Position numbers and translations under genes: made by a program. Positions 18,029-27,095 of a stretch of DNA of 64,000 bases are shown here, in pieces (position 1 is the stretch's first letter; the number at the start of each line of letters is the position of its first letter). Under the pieces are notes generated by a model, which searched no databases, had not been told where the DNA came from, and saw only the letters and a program-made list of their open reading frames with translations. Source of the stretch: Psychrobacter sp. UBA3480 (GTDB taxonomy: Bacteria > Pseudomonadota > Gammaproteobacteria > Pseudomonadales > Moraxellaceae); assembly GCF_002377945.1 (NCBI RefSeq), contig NZ_DFQV01000012.1, forward strand, positions 1 to 64,000, read 5' to 3'.

Positions 18029-19543
18029 ATGAGTAATAAAAACAATCATCCAGATAGCCCTGTTGTTGAAAGTACAGTTGTTAAAGCAACGGATACAAAA
18101 TCAGATACAGCAAAAAAAGAAACCGCTGCAAAAAATACCTCGACTAAAGAAACTAGTGCTAAAGAAACTGCTAGCAAAAAAGCGGTCGATGAAAAAGTAG
18201 AAACCACTACTGCCAAAAAACCTGCTCCAGCTAAAAAAGCCAGCACAACCAAACCAGCTTCAAACCTGAATCGTGTTGCTATTTTAGGTGGTAACCGTAT
18301 TCCATTCGCGCGCTCGAACGGATCATACGCTGACGTTAGCAACACAGATATGCTAACCGCTGCATTGGACGGTTTGGTTGAGCGTTATAACCTGCAAGGC
18401 GAAACCGTAGGTGAAGTGGTATCTGGCGCAGTCATGAAACTTAGCCGTGATATCAACCTTACTCGTGAAGCCACACTGAATACTGCGCTAAACCCACATA
18501 CGCCAACTTATGATATTTCACAAGCTTGCGGTACTGGCTTACAAGCGACCTTTGCTTCTGCTAACAAGATTGCACTGGGTCTGATCGATTCGGCAATCAC
18601 TGGCGGTGTAGATACTACTTCTGACGCTCCTATTGCTGTCGGCGATGGCTTGCGTAAAGTACTGATCAAACTTGGTGCAGCAAAAGACAACAAACAACGT
18701 CTAAAAGCACTAATGGGTCTCAATCCAAAAGACTTAATCGATTCACCGCAAAACGGTGAGCCACGTACTGGCCTATCAATGGGCGATCATCAGGCGATTA
18801 CTACGCTTGAGTGGAATATCAGTCGTGAAGCGCAGGATGAGCTTGCATTTAACAGCCATCAAAACCTAGCACGCGCTTATGACGAAGGTTTCTTTGACGA
18901 CTTGATCACGCCATATAAAGGCCTGACTCGTGATAACAACTTGCGTCCAGATACTACATTAGAAAAACTGGGTAAATTAAAGCCAGTTTTTGGTAGAAAA
19001 AATGCCAATCCAACGATGACAGCTGCCAACTCTACGCCGCTTACTGACGGTGCTTCTTGTGTACTACTAGGTACTGATGAGTGGGCAAAAGAGCACGGGC
19101 TAAAACCACTGGCTTATATCGTCCATCAAGAAACCGCAGCGGTAGACTTCATCGGTAAATCTGGCACCACAGAAGGCTTACTAATGGCACCAGCTTATGC
19201 GGTACCACGTATGCTTGAGCGCGCTGGTCTGACTCTACAAGACTTTGACTTTTACGAGATTCATGAAGCCTTCGCTTCACAAGTACTATCAACCTTAGCT
19301 GCTTGGGAAGATGAGAAATTCTGTGAAGAGCGCTTAGGCTTAGATGCCCCGCTAGGTTCTATTGATCGTAGCAAGCTAAACGTAAATGGTTCATCATTAG
19401 CCGCAGGCCATCCATTTGCGGCAACTGGTGGTCGTATTCTAGCTACTGCTGCTAAATTATTGGATCAAAAAGGTTCAGGCCGTGCACTTATTTCTATCTG
19501 CGCAGCAGGTGGTCAAGGCGTGACTTGTATCCTAGAAAAATAA
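18029..19543 (+). CDS. Acetyl-CoA C-acyltransferase (thiolase) with a Lys/Thr/Ala-rich N-terminal tail
   Basis: A 504-residue thiolase. The nucleophile is Cys167 in SQACGTGLQAT; the second site is NVNGSSLAAGHPFAATGGR with the catalytic His; the last is SICAAGGQGVTC with the second catalytic Cys. The enzyme condenses or cleaves 3-ketoacyl-CoA and resembles FadI/FadA2-type proteins. The fold begins at about residue 80 (NRVAILGGNRIPF). The preceding 79 residues are unusual: low complexity, dominated by Lys, Thr, Ala, Ser and Glu, with KETSAKETASKK-like repeats resembling histone H1 tails. A good AAGGAT ribosome site and the unbroken frame show that the tail is translated. It is divergent from the fabG-like and maoC-like genes, implying a common pathway. 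Confidence 0.9.
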   Translation: MSNKNNHPDSPVVESTVVKATDTKSDTAKKETAAKNTSTKETSAKETASKKAVDEKVETTTAKKPAPAKKASTTKPASNLNRVAILGGNRIPFARSNGSYADVSNTDMLTAALDGLVERYNLQGETVGEVVSGAVMKLSRDINLTREATLNTALNPHTPTYDISQACGTGLQATFASANKIALGLIDSAITGGVDTTSDAPIAVGDGLRKVLIKLGAAKDNKQRLKALMGLNPKDLIDSPQNGEPRTGLSMGDHQAITTLEWNISREAQDELAFNSHQNLARAYDEGFFDDLITPYKGLTRDNNLRPDTTLEKLGKLKPVFGRKNANPTMTAANSTPLTDGASCVLLGTDEWAKEHGLKPLAYIVHQETAAVDFIGKSGTTEGLLMAPAYAVPRMLERAGLTLQDFDFYEIHEAFASQVLSTLAAWEDEKFCEERLGLDAPLGSIDRSKLNVNGSSLAAGHPFAATGGRILATAAKLLDQKGSGRALISICAAGGQGVTCILEK

Positions 19544-19611
19544 GCTTGGTCACTTTTAAGTGAACAAGATACGCTGACTTATTATTTTAATCAGTGCATA
19601 TCTACCAATAA

Positions 19612-19648
19612 AAAAAATGCCCTTTAATTTATTTAAAGGGCATTTTTT
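19612..19648 (+). terminator. Terminator after the thiolase
   Basis: AATGCCCTTTAA/TTAAAGGGCATT perfect 12-base stem (19616-19627 with 19633-19644), five-base loop, A-run before and six T residues after. It overlaps the extreme 5' end of the longest possible ppk2 frame, which argues for the shorter ppk2 start. Confidence 0.92.
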
Positions 19649-19730
19649 ATTGTCTGTACTTTGCTATGATAGAAACGACCTAGATAGTAGCCTCTTAAAA
19701 AAGCCGATACGCAAAACAAAGGTAATATTT

Positions 19731-20810
19731 ATGGGTAAGACAAAAATTTTATTAAGAAAAATGAGGCAAGTCATTTTTGGCTCTGAAAAACTGGTGATGA
19801 CAGAACCGCTTGCAACCGCTGATTTTCAATCTCTAACGGTTAAGGAGGATTTAGATCGGTACCATCAGGAACAAGCCATTCTTACTGAACGCATCGAAAA
19901 AGACATTCTTGATGATGATTTACGTCGAAAAATGCACCAAGACTTAATCGATACATATGATGAAGAACTAGAAAATGAAATAGATGACTATGCACGTGAC
20001 TTTCGTTTTAACGGACGTGAGATGAGCGAGCAAGAAAAACTGGATCGACGCACCTACTTTCAAGAGTTGGTACGACTACAGCGAGAACTGATAAAACTAC
20101 AAGATTGGGTCGTTGATCGCGGTGAGCGTATTGTCGTTATCTTTGAAGGGCGGGATTCTGCTGGTAAAGGTGGCGCCATTAAACGCATTACCCAACGATT
20201 AAACCCACGCGTTTGCAGGGTAGCTGCCCTACCGGCTCCCACTGAGCGCGAGCAAACGCAGTGGTACTTCCAACGTTACGTGGCCCACTTACCTGCAGCA
20301 GGCGAAATCGTATTGTTTGACCGTAGTTGGTACAACCGCGGAGGCGTTGAGCGTGTCATGGGGTTTTGTACTGACGCGCAATATGAGGAATTTTTTCAAT
20401 CAGTACCAGAGTTTGAGCGTATGCTCGTACGCTCAGGCATTCGCTTAGTAAAATACTGGTTTTCTATCACCGATGATGAGCAACATGCACGATTTATGAG
20501 CCGAATATATGATCCGCTTAAGCAGTGGAAACTCTCACCAATGGACCTACAGTCGCGCCGACGCTGGGAAGATTACACCAAAGCAAAAGAAACCATGTTT
20601 GAGCGCACTCATATTCCTGAAGCACCTTGGTGGGTTGTCGAAGGCAATAATAAAAAACGTGCTAGGCTGAACTGTATTGCCCATTTGCTCGACCAAATCC
20701 CTTACAAAGAAGTGCCTCGTGACGAAATTGAGTTACCCAATCGCAAACGCGATGATGAGTACTACCGCGAACCTATTCCCGATGATATGTATGTGCCGCC
20801 TCGTTATTAA
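19731..20810 (+). CDS. ppk2: Polyphosphate kinase 2 (class I PPK2)
   Basis: A 359-residue P-loop enzyme transferring phosphate between polyphosphate and nucleotides, with class I members mainly making ATP or GTP from the diphosphates. Walker A is FEGRDSAGKGGAIKRI (about residues 139-154). Walker B and the lid follow in FDRSWYNRGGVERVMGFC (about 200-217). The C-terminal PMDLQSRRRWEDYTKAKETMFE and APWWVVEGNNKKRARLN stretches are characteristic. Residues 1-100 form a charged helical extension (EKDILDDDLRRKMHQDLIDTYDEELENEIDDYARDFR). The start at 19731 has AAAGGT upstream. The gene is isolated between two terminators, consistent with its own promoter. Confidence 0.93.
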   Translation: MGKTKILLRKMRQVIFGSEKLVMTEPLATADFQSLTVKEDLDRYHQEQAILTERIEKDILDDDLRRKMHQDLIDTYDEELENEIDDYARDFRFNGREMSEQEKLDRRTYFQELVRLQRELIKLQDWVVDRGERIVVIFEGRDSAGKGGAIKRITQRLNPRVCRVAALPAPTEREQTQWYFQRYVAHLPAAGEIVLFDRSWYNRGGVERVMGFCTDAQYEEFFQSVPEFERMLVRSGIRLVKYWFSITDDEQHARFMSRIYDPLKQWKLSPMDLQSRRRWEDYTKAKETMFERTHIPEAPWWVVEGNNKKRARLNCIAHLLDQIPYKEVPRDEIELPNRKRDDEYYREPIPDDMYVPPRY

Positions 20811-20854
20811 GCGACTAGCGCCTACTACTATAAAAATCTAAAGAAACTTGATCT

Positions 20855-20893
20855 AAAAAAGCAGCCTTACTAATTAATAAGGCTGCTTTTTTT
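20855..20893. terminator. Bidirectional terminator between ppk2 and pilZ
   Basis: A 15-base perfect stem (20855-20869 with 20878-20892) flanked by A and T runs, loop of eight bases. It serves ppk2 on the plus strand and the holB-pilZ transcript on the minus strand. Confidence 0.93.
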
Positions 20894-20976
20894 ATATTAA
20901 TAAGTTCAAAACCACAGCCAAACTTATTAAAGATACAGGTGTGATTTCTAGTTATTGCCTAGTTATTACCTAGATA

Positions 20977-21324
20977 CTACATAGTATAAGTCGATTGCAA
21001 GCTATCGATTTTTCCAGCTAATAAGCGCTCAACTTCATTCTTGATTCTTTGGCCAGAGACATCACTACCAATTTGCACAGCAAACCCTGCTGGGCGACTG
21101 CCTTGACTCTTAGAGTTAATCCAAACAACCTTACCATTCATTGGTAGGCGTTCACTAGAGTTAGGTAGCGTGATAGCAATAAACACTTCATCACCCAATT
21201 GCTGAAGTTTGTCCGACGGTACAAACAAAGCACCATTACTGACAAAAGATAAATAGCTGGCATATAACATTTCGATACTTTCATAATGACAGGTTAAAAT
21301 CCCGCCACGTCCTGGCATTGCCAT
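20977..21324 (-). CDS. pilZ: PilZ, type IV pilus biogenesis protein
   Basis: A 115-residue single PilZ-domain protein. It resembles the original PilZ of type IV pilus assembly: it begins MAMPGRGGILTCHYES, has the SNGALFVPSDKLQQLGDEVFIAITLPNS strands and NGKVVWINSKS, and ends in the conserved STYTM-like tail. Proteins of this subgroup lack the RxxxR c-di-GMP motif, and I do not see one here. They act in the cytoplasm with PilF/PilB and FimX-type partners. It follows holB on the same strand at 111 bases, the usual holB-pilZ pairing in Pseudomonas and Acinetobacter relatives. No other pilus genes are in the window. Confidence 0.9.
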   Translation of the reverse strand: MAMPGRGGILTCHYESIEMLYASYLSFVSNGALFVPSDKLQQLGDEVFIAITLPNSSERLPMNGKVVWINSKSQGSRPAGFAVQIGSDVSGQRIKNEVERLLAGKIDSLQSTYTM

Positions 21325-21435
21325 AGTCAGCTTCCTTCATCAACTGGGTTTAGTATGTTTATATAAATAATTGATAGTATATAGTTAAGAACAATTGCAA
21401 ATTTACGAACACAAATTAAGCGTTAAAACATGGCT

Positions 21436-22545
21436 CTATAAGCTTGCCAACTCTTGCATTAGCTTATCATAGGCAAATTTTTCTTGCACATTTTGTTGCA
21501 GCGCAATTTTGGTCTGCTGCACGCTGTTAGCAAATGCCTCTAACCCGCTATCAGTAGGTTGATAAGTAGCCAATATCGTTGATAGATTGACATCCTTTTG
21601 TAGTTCACTCAGCCCCAAACAGACACGGCGTATATCAAGGAACATCAGCTCAGACAGCTGTATAAACTCTTTAATATTAAGCTGACCTTGCCAATAATCA
21701 CTTGCCGCCACACCACTACGTTTACCACTACGTAATGCCTGCCACGTGGTCAGCCATAAGCTGCGCTTGCTATACCATGGTGCTTGCGCCAAAGCTATAG
21801 CAGCTAACGGCGCACCATTGGCTAATTGTATCAATTGCTCAATCGCAGCGTTACCAACGGCTTCGCGGTTAATCGTATGACCTAGCGCCTGCGTCACATA
21901 ATCGACAGCAACAGTCGGCTCAATTGTCTGTAGTGCCAACTGTTGAACACGACTCTTAATCGTTGGCAATAGCTGAGCAGGCGTATCACTAATCAAAAAT
22001 AGATGCACCTGCGCTTGTGGTTCTTCCAATGTCTTAAGCAGCGCATTAGCAGCGGCCACCGTCATTTTCTCAGCGTGATCTAATACACAGATGCGCATTC
22101 CCTGTCCGCCTTGATAAATAAAAGGCTGCAAAGCACGAATATCATCTACTTTGATCTTAAAAGCACTATTGCTAGTAGCTTTAGCGCCTTTTTTATCTTT
22201 TGTACTACTTAATTTTTCTTGAAGCGTATCGCTTTCGGCACTGATAGGCATACTAACGAGTGGTAATACTTGCAAGCTCGGATGAGTTCCCGACTTGAGC
22301 CACTGACAACTCTCACATACTTCGCAAGCACCTAGTGGGTGTGCGCCACGCTCACGGCACAATAGCCAAGCTACCAATCTCCATACAAAGGCGCGTTTGC
22401 CCATACCGTGCATACCAGCAGCGAGCAATGCATGCGGCAAGGACTGCTGCTTAAGTACGCGCTCGGTCAACTGTAACCACAGTACTTTTTGCCATGGCAA
22501 TAGTGGCGCAAAATACATACGGTCTGTGTTATCTAGTGCGTCCAT
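21436..22545 (-). CDS. holB: DNA polymerase III delta-prime subunit
   Basis: Clamp-loader subunit. LPHALLAAGMHGMGKRAFVWRLVAWLLC contains the degenerate P-loop of delta-prime (about residues 30-50). The zinc ligands are visible in CRERGAHPLGACEVCESCQWL, and CVLDHAEKMTVAAANALLKTLEEPQAQ is the DnaX-like sensor region. An insertion of about 30 polar residues (SAESDTLQEKLSSTKDKKGAKATS) lies between the zinc module and the ALQPFIYQGG region. Three starts are possible: GTG at 22611, ATG at 22566 and ATG at 22545. I prefer 22545 because it alone has an AGGA ahead, although the spacing is short. pilZ follows. Family is secure and the start is moderately uncertain. Confidence 0.9.
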   Translation of the reverse strand: MDALDNTDRMYFAPLLPWQKVLWLQLTERVLKQQSLPHALLAAGMHGMGKRAFVWRLVAWLLCRERGAHPLGACEVCESCQWLKSGTHPSLQVLPLVSMPISAESDTLQEKLSSTKDKKGAKATSNSAFKIKVDDIRALQPFIYQGGQGMRICVLDHAEKMTVAAANALLKTLEEPQAQVHLFLISDTPAQLLPTIKSRVQQLALQTIEPTVAVDYVTQALGHTINREAVGNAAIEQLIQLANGAPLAAIALAQAPWYSKRSLWLTTWQALRSGKRSGVAASDYWQGQLNIKEFIQLSELMFLDIRRVCLGLSELQKDVNLSTILATYQPTDSGLEAFANSVQQTKIALQQNVQEKFAYDKLMQELASL

Positions 22546-22676
22546 ATTTCCTGTCAAATTATTCATGGTTATGGCTCTGTCACATTGATTAGGTATTTCA
22601 GGTATAGCCACAACAACGATACTTTAGCGTCGTAGGAAGCTTAGAATCACACGCAACTTTGCTCAGACTATTACTA

Positions 22677-23489
22677 TTACTTGTTAGGGTTGTAAAAGTT
22701 ATCTAAGCTCATCGCGTTTAGACGGTCTAGATCTTCTTGTGTGTCGACACCCGCTGGTAACTGACAGGCAGCTTCTGCGATAGCGATATGCTGACCATTT
22801 TCTAAAACACGTAGCTGCTCTAGACTTTCGAGTATCTCAAGTGGCGTTTGTGGCCAGTTTACGAACTGCTGTAATAGACTGACACGATAAGCGTATAAAC
22901 CCAAATGTCGATAGGCATTTTTTGGTGGTTGCATCTGATTATTATCAACCAATACAACATCACGATCACAAGGAATCGGTGCGCGGCTAAAATAGAGCGC
23001 ACGCTGTAAGTTATTAGCATATTGACTGACCACTTTTACTACCGATGGTCTTTGGAACGTATCATAGTCATCGATAGGCTCACAAAGTGTAGCCATCACG
23101 CTATCCTCATCCGCTACCAAAAGCGCCTGTACTTGCTCCAAAAGCAATGGCGGTACAAGGGGCTCATCGCCTTGCATATTCACCACAATATCGTGGTCAG
23201 CCCAACCTTTGATAGCTGCTACTTCTGCTAAACGATCCGTACCTGAAGCATGCTCGCTACTGGTCATAACGACATCAAAACCTGCATCGGTGCAAACTTT
23301 TGCAATTTGCTCATCATCAGTCGCTATACACATGTCATCAGCAAAACTTGCTGTCTGCGCTTTTTCTGCTACCCAAAGTATCATCGGTTTACCATGAATA
23401 GCTAGCAATGGCTTACCAGGTAGTCGTGTACTCTTAAAACGTGCAGGAATCACGATGTGGGTCTTGGCAGGTGTGGTGGCGAACGACAT
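22677..23489 (-). CDS. kdsB: 3-deoxy-manno-octulosonate cytidylyltransferase (CMP-KDO synthetase)
   Basis: A 270-residue enzyme that activates KDO with CTP for attachment to lipid [26 protein letters not shown] is the nucleotide-binding N-terminal motif. [11 protein letters not shown] and [11 protein letters not shown] are conserved active-site segments, and the LGLYAYRV and EQLRVLENG motifs complete the family pattern. Length is normal for the family (E. coli 248). It is the last gene of the msbA-lpxK-kdsB group, 49 bases after lpxK. An AGGAA ribosome site precedes the ATG. Its product feeds WaaA, which is outside the window. Confidence 0.96.
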   Translation of the reverse strand: MSFATTPAKTHIVIPARFKSTRLPGKPLLAIHGKPMILWVAEKAQTASFADDMCIATDDEQIAKVCTDAGFDVVMTSSEHASGTDRLAEVAAIKGWADHDIVVNMQGDEPLVPPLLLEQVQALLVADEDSVMATLCEPIDDYDTFQRPSVVKVVSQYANNLQRALYFSRAPIPCDRDVVLVDNNQMQPPKNAYRHLGLYAYRVSLLQQFVNWPQTPLEILESLEQLRVLENGQHIAIAEAACQLPAGVDTQEDLDRLNAMSLDNFYNPNK

Positions 23490-23538
23490 GGCGTATTCCT
23501 ATAAAAATTATACGGCGATTTAAAATATTAACTGATAT

Positions 23539-24669
23539 TTATAATGAGGCTGACGTGTTCATATCATGGTCGATACGAACCCCTAGTGCCTTTAGTTGCT
23601 CATCTAGATTATGATAACTATTCTCAGATAATACAGCCGTCACTGGCAACACCCATAGTCTACTGACAAGTTCTACATACTTATCACTGAGTGCTTGTGT
23701 CGCTATATAGTCTGCCAATAATGCGCTGATTTTTACCGCATCTTTACTGGTTACGATGATAGGATAATCACCATATTGTAAAAGCTCAGCCAAACTAAAA
23801 TCATAATGGTCAGGGTAAGGATGCCCTATGACCTCAAAGCCAATAGATTCTAAGGTATCAAAAAACCGCTGCGGATAGCCGATACCACTAACAGCATGGA
23901 CGCGGCTACTATTAGTAGGCTTCACACTATTTATTTGAGCTGCATTCGATGTAGGATTCCATAGGCGCTGTAACTCAGCTGGTTGCAAATGCATGGACAA
24001 ACGGTCAGTAGACTGTATCTTATTATCACTTCTAGAAGTCCGAGTTAAATCTGTACTTGGCTTTTCATGATAGATAACATTTGCACCCTCTAATCGTGAC
24101 ATCGGCTCACGCAAAAAACCTGTTGGTAATAGCTGCTTGTTACCAAACCCACGGGCAGCATCTACCACAATCCATTCGATATCACGCTGTAGTGCATAAT
24201 GCTGCAAACCATCATCTGCAATAATCAATTGCAAATCAGGCGCTGCATTTAACAGAGTGGCAATCGCTTGCTGACGATTGGGGCACACTGCCATAGCAGC
24301 GCCTGTCATATGAGCAATCAAGCACGGCTCATCCCCTACTACATGGGGTAAGCTAGTAGCACTAACCAATGCTGGCATTTGACTCGTATCACCGCCATAC
24401 CCGCGACTGATTACCCCTACTTTTATGCCTTTTTTTTGTAAGTAGTTGACCAGAGCAATAATCAGCGGCGTCTTACCACTACCGCCCACACTGATATTAC
24501 CAATGACCATCACGGGAATAGGTGCTCGATAGCTTGATAACAGGCCGGCCTTATAAGCTTGACGGCGCAGCAATGTGATTAAACCGTATAACCAACTGAT
24601 AGGCAGCAACAACCACAACCAAGCAGCTTGACGTTGCCATGCGCGGGTAATTGTCGTCTCAATACTCAT
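23539..24669 (-). CDS. lpxK: Tetraacyldisaccharide 4'-kinase
   Basis: A 376-residue inner-membrane-associated kinase phosphorylating the 4' position of the lipid A precursor. There is an N-terminal membrane-associating segment (WLWLLLPISWLYGLITLL, about residues 16-33). The Walker A motif is GNISVGGSGKTPLIIAL (about 57-73). SRGYGG, VGDEPCLIA and IADDGLQHYALQRDIEWIVVD follow in order. It carries about 30 extra residues in the middle (YHEKPSTDLTRTSRSDNK) compared with E. coli LpxK (328). The gene lies 66 bases after msbA on the same strand, the classic msbA-lpxK pair, and kdsB follows. Confidence 0.95.
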   Translation of the reverse strand: MSIETTITRAWQRQAAWLWLLLPISWLYGLITLLRRQAYKAGLLSSYRAPIPVMVIGNISVGGSGKTPLIIALVNYLQKKGIKVGVISRGYGGDTSQMPALVSATSLPHVVGDEPCLIAHMTGAAMAVCPNRQQAIATLLNAAPDLQLIIADDGLQHYALQRDIEWIVVDAARGFGNKQLLPTGFLREPMSRLEGANVIYHEKPSTDLTRTSRSDNKIQSTDRLSMHLQPAELQRLWNPTSNAAQINSVKPTNSSRVHAVSGIGYPQRFFDTLESIGFEVIGHPYPDHYDFSLAELLQYGDYPIIVTSKDAVKISALLADYIATQALSDKYVELVSRLWVLPVTAVLSENSYHNLDEQLKALGVRIDHDMNTSASL

Positions 24670-24735
24670 TAATCAATATCGCTTATCTTATTGGTTCATG
24701 GCTGCGTGAAAATTGGCTAAAAACTTCTAAATTGA

Positions 24736-26523
24736 CTACTCAAAATCTCGAGCATACATTTGCGCATAGTGGCCTTGCAGTTGCATTAGCTCATTGTGCG
24801 TTCCTAACTCAACAATCTGGCCGCCATCCATCACAGCAATACGATCCGCTGATTCGATAGTCGTCAGGCGATGGGCAATGACCAATGTGGTACGGTCTTT
24901 CATCACATTATCGAGCGCTTGCTGGATATAATACTCAGACTCATTATCAAGCGCGCTGGTGGCTTCATCTAAAATTAGAATCGGTGCATCCTTTAATAGC
25001 GCACGAGCAATAGATAATCGCTGACGCTGACCACCAGATAACTGCAATCCTTCGGCACCAATTTCACTTTGATAACCGTTTGGCATTTTTATAATAAAGT
25101 CATGAGCGAAGGCATCTTTCGCTGCTCGTTCAACCTCAGCTTGAGTCTTATCAGCTAGACTGCCGTAAGCAATATTATTAAATACGGTGGTATTAAACAA
25201 TACTACCTGCTGGTTCACCATTGCAATCTGAGCACGCAAACTCTCTAACTTAATCTCTTCAATTGGCATACCATCTAATGTGATTTGCCCTGAGGAAGTT
25301 TCTAGAGTACGTGTTAATAAGTTAACCAATGACGACTTGCCTGCGCCACTTCGCCCTACTAATGCAACTGTCTCACCTGCTTTGATGTTCAAGGTAAAGT
25401 CACGTAGGGCCACCGTCGAATCTGGATAAACCAAGCTGATATTGTCTAACGACATTTGCCCTGATAGCGCTTTACTGATTGTGCCTGTGTCTTCTTCTTC
25501 TGGCTCATCAAGTAGCGCAAAAATCGACTCACCAGCAGCCAGACCTTTTTGCAGCTTCTGATTGATATCAGTCAGCGAACGTACTGGCTTACTCAATAAC
25601 CCTGCGGCTGCAATGTAGGAGATGAACTCACCTGCTGAAATATCATCTATTACTGCAGGTCTCAGCGCAAGCCAGACGACAACGGCCATCGCAACTGCCA
25701 TCAACAGCTGTACGGCTGGCGTATTAATACTATTGGTAACAACCACCTTCATACCTTGGCGTAGGTTTTTCTTCGATGTTTTGTCAAAACGTGCTGACTC
25801 GTATGATTGACCGCCGTAGTTTTTGACCACTTGATAGCCGCCGATGACCTCATTGGTAATGTGACTGACATTACCCATCGTCTCTTGGATACCTTTTGAG
25901 AGCTTAAGATAGCGCTTTGATGCAATACGAATCAGCCATAGTATTGGCGGCAATACCACAAATAGAATAAGCGTTAGACGCCAATTGCTATAGAACAAAA
26001 AGCCAATCAATGCGACAACGGTCAAACCATCACGCAGCAAGGTCTTCATTGAGTCTGTACTGGCGGCCGTGACCTGTTCAACATCGAATATCAACTTCGA
26101 TGAAATTGTCCCCGCTGGATTGGCCAAATAAAACGAGCTAGGCAAGCGCAGTAATTTGTTGAAAACTTCTACACGTAGCTCATAAACTAAGTTGCGTGAG
26201 ACCAGTGCAGAGTAGTAGTTACCCAAAAAGCTACCAACCCCGCGCACAAAGAATAGCAATATAATCAATAGCGGAAATAAGGCTTGTTTGCTTTGATCAT
26301 TCTGGTTGATAGCATCAGTAATATATTGCAGAAGCTTGGCAGTCCAAATCTCTGTCCCTGCATTAATCGCAAAACCTAAAGCTGTCAATAGCAATGCCCA
26401 CCAATAAGGCTTTAAATACCTTAATAAGCGTAATAACGTCTTACTCTTAGGGGTAACGGGCGATACTGCCGATGCATTTTTAGCAGAAGATTTTTTAGAG
26501 TCAGGTAAATAAGCTTGGCTCAT
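24736..26523 (-). CDS. msbA: MsbA lipid A/core export ABC transporter
   Basis: A 595-residue half-transporter that flips lipid A-core across the inner membrane. Six transmembrane helices occupy about residues 40-330. The nucleotide-binding domain contains Walker A GRSGAGKSSLVNL (about 393-405), the ABC signature LSGGQRQRLSIARALL (about 498-513), Walker B ILILDEATSALD and the H-loop in VIAHRLTTIESADRI. There is a Ser/Lys-rich N-terminal extension of about 25 residues. Order with lpxK and kdsB supports MsbA rather than another type-1 exporter. exbD lies 75 bases upstream in the same direction, so the whole group may be one long transcript. Confidence 0.93.
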   Translation of the reverse strand: MSQAYLPDSKKSSAKNASAVSPVTPKSKTLLRLLRYLKPYWWALLLTALGFAINAGTEIWTAKLLQYITDAINQNDQSKQALFPLLIILLFFVRGVGSFLGNYYSALVSRNLVYELRVEVFNKLLRLPSSFYLANPAGTISSKLIFDVEQVTAASTDSMKTLLRDGLTVVALIGFLFYSNWRLTLILFVVLPPILWLIRIASKRYLKLSKGIQETMGNVSHITNEVIGGYQVVKNYGGQSYESARFDKTSKKNLRQGMKVVVTNSINTPAVQLLMAVAMAVVVWLALRPAVIDDISAGEFISYIAAAGLLSKPVRSLTDINQKLQKGLAAGESIFALLDEPEEEDTGTISKALSGQMSLDNISLVYPDSTVALRDFTLNIKAGETVALVGRSGAGKSSLVNLLTRTLETSSGQITLDGMPIEEIKLESLRAQIAMVNQQVVLFNTTVFNNIAYGSLADKTQAEVERAAKDAFAHDFIIKMPNGYQSEIGAEGLQLSGGQRQRLSIARALLKDAPILILDEATSALDNESEYYIQQALDNVMKDRTTLVIAHRLTTIESADRIAVMDGGQIVELGTHNELMQLQGHYAQMYARDFE

Positions 26524-26598
26524 AAAAGCCTCAATTTGGGTATCATGGTATGAATGGGCTGTGTGTCACACAGTTTTATGATGGTAAAGCTATATATG

Positions 26599-27030
26599 TT
26601 ATTGCGGCAGCGTTTGGCCAAGTGGCACCACTGTACTGATGTTTAAATTCAAAAATCCGAGCTTTCCAGCGATATCCATCACTCGTACCACAGACTGATG
26701 GGTCGCATTGGCATCCGCTGCAATGACAAATAGCATATCGCGATTACTGCCCGCCTCCTGCTGCAACATACTGGTCAGTTCAGCCTCATTGCTACTAGCA
26801 AGCGTAATGCCGTTGACCAAATAGCTACCATCTTCTTGCACAGCTACTTCGATACTATTGTTTTGTTCTGTCAGTGCAACACCTTCGGCTTCCGGAAGGA
26901 TAATATTTAAACGACTAAAGTGATTGAATGAGGTAGCAAGCAATAAAAATACAATCAAAAATAGTAAACAATCAATCATCGGTGTTAGATTAATTTCAAG
27001 CGGTTCAACCGTTGGTTTTCTAAAACGCAT
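26599..27030 (-). CDS. exbD: ExbD/TolR-family energy-transduction protein
   Basis: A 143-residue inner-membrane protein. A short cytoplasmic N-terminus is followed by one membrane helix with the essential Asp in LTPMIDCLLFLIVFLLLA (about residues 15-32). The periplasmic domain contains SIEVAVQEDGSYLVNG and VVRVMDIAGKLGFLNLNI. With ExbB it forms a proton-driven motor energising an outer-membrane partner. In Pseudomonas relatives such an exbB-exbD pair precedes lpxK-kdsB, as here with msbA between. No tonB is beside it, so its partner is not identified. Gap to exbB is 65 bases. Confidence 0.9.
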   Translation of the reverse strand: MRFRKPTVEPLEINLTPMIDCLLFLIVFLLLATSFNHFSRLNIILPEAEGVALTEQNNSIEVAVQEDGSYLVNGITLASSNEAELTSMLQQEAGSNRDMLFVIAADANATHQSVVRVMDIAGKLGFLNLNISTVVPLGQTLPQ

Positions 27031-27095
27031 ATCAATCTCTTTAATTCAGCTACCATGTATAGGCTTAAGACTTCTATTCTTCAAAACCGCATTGA

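Noticed and set aside
18046..18345. Hydrophobic minus-strand frame opposite the thiolase N-terminal tail
   Set aside because: The apparent membrane-like protein is the antisense reading of repetitive Lys/Thr/Ala codons.
19617..19730. Upstream ATG giving ppk2 38 more residues
   Set aside because: The extension begins inside the thiolase terminator and lacks a ribosome site, whereas ATG 19731 has AAAGGT.
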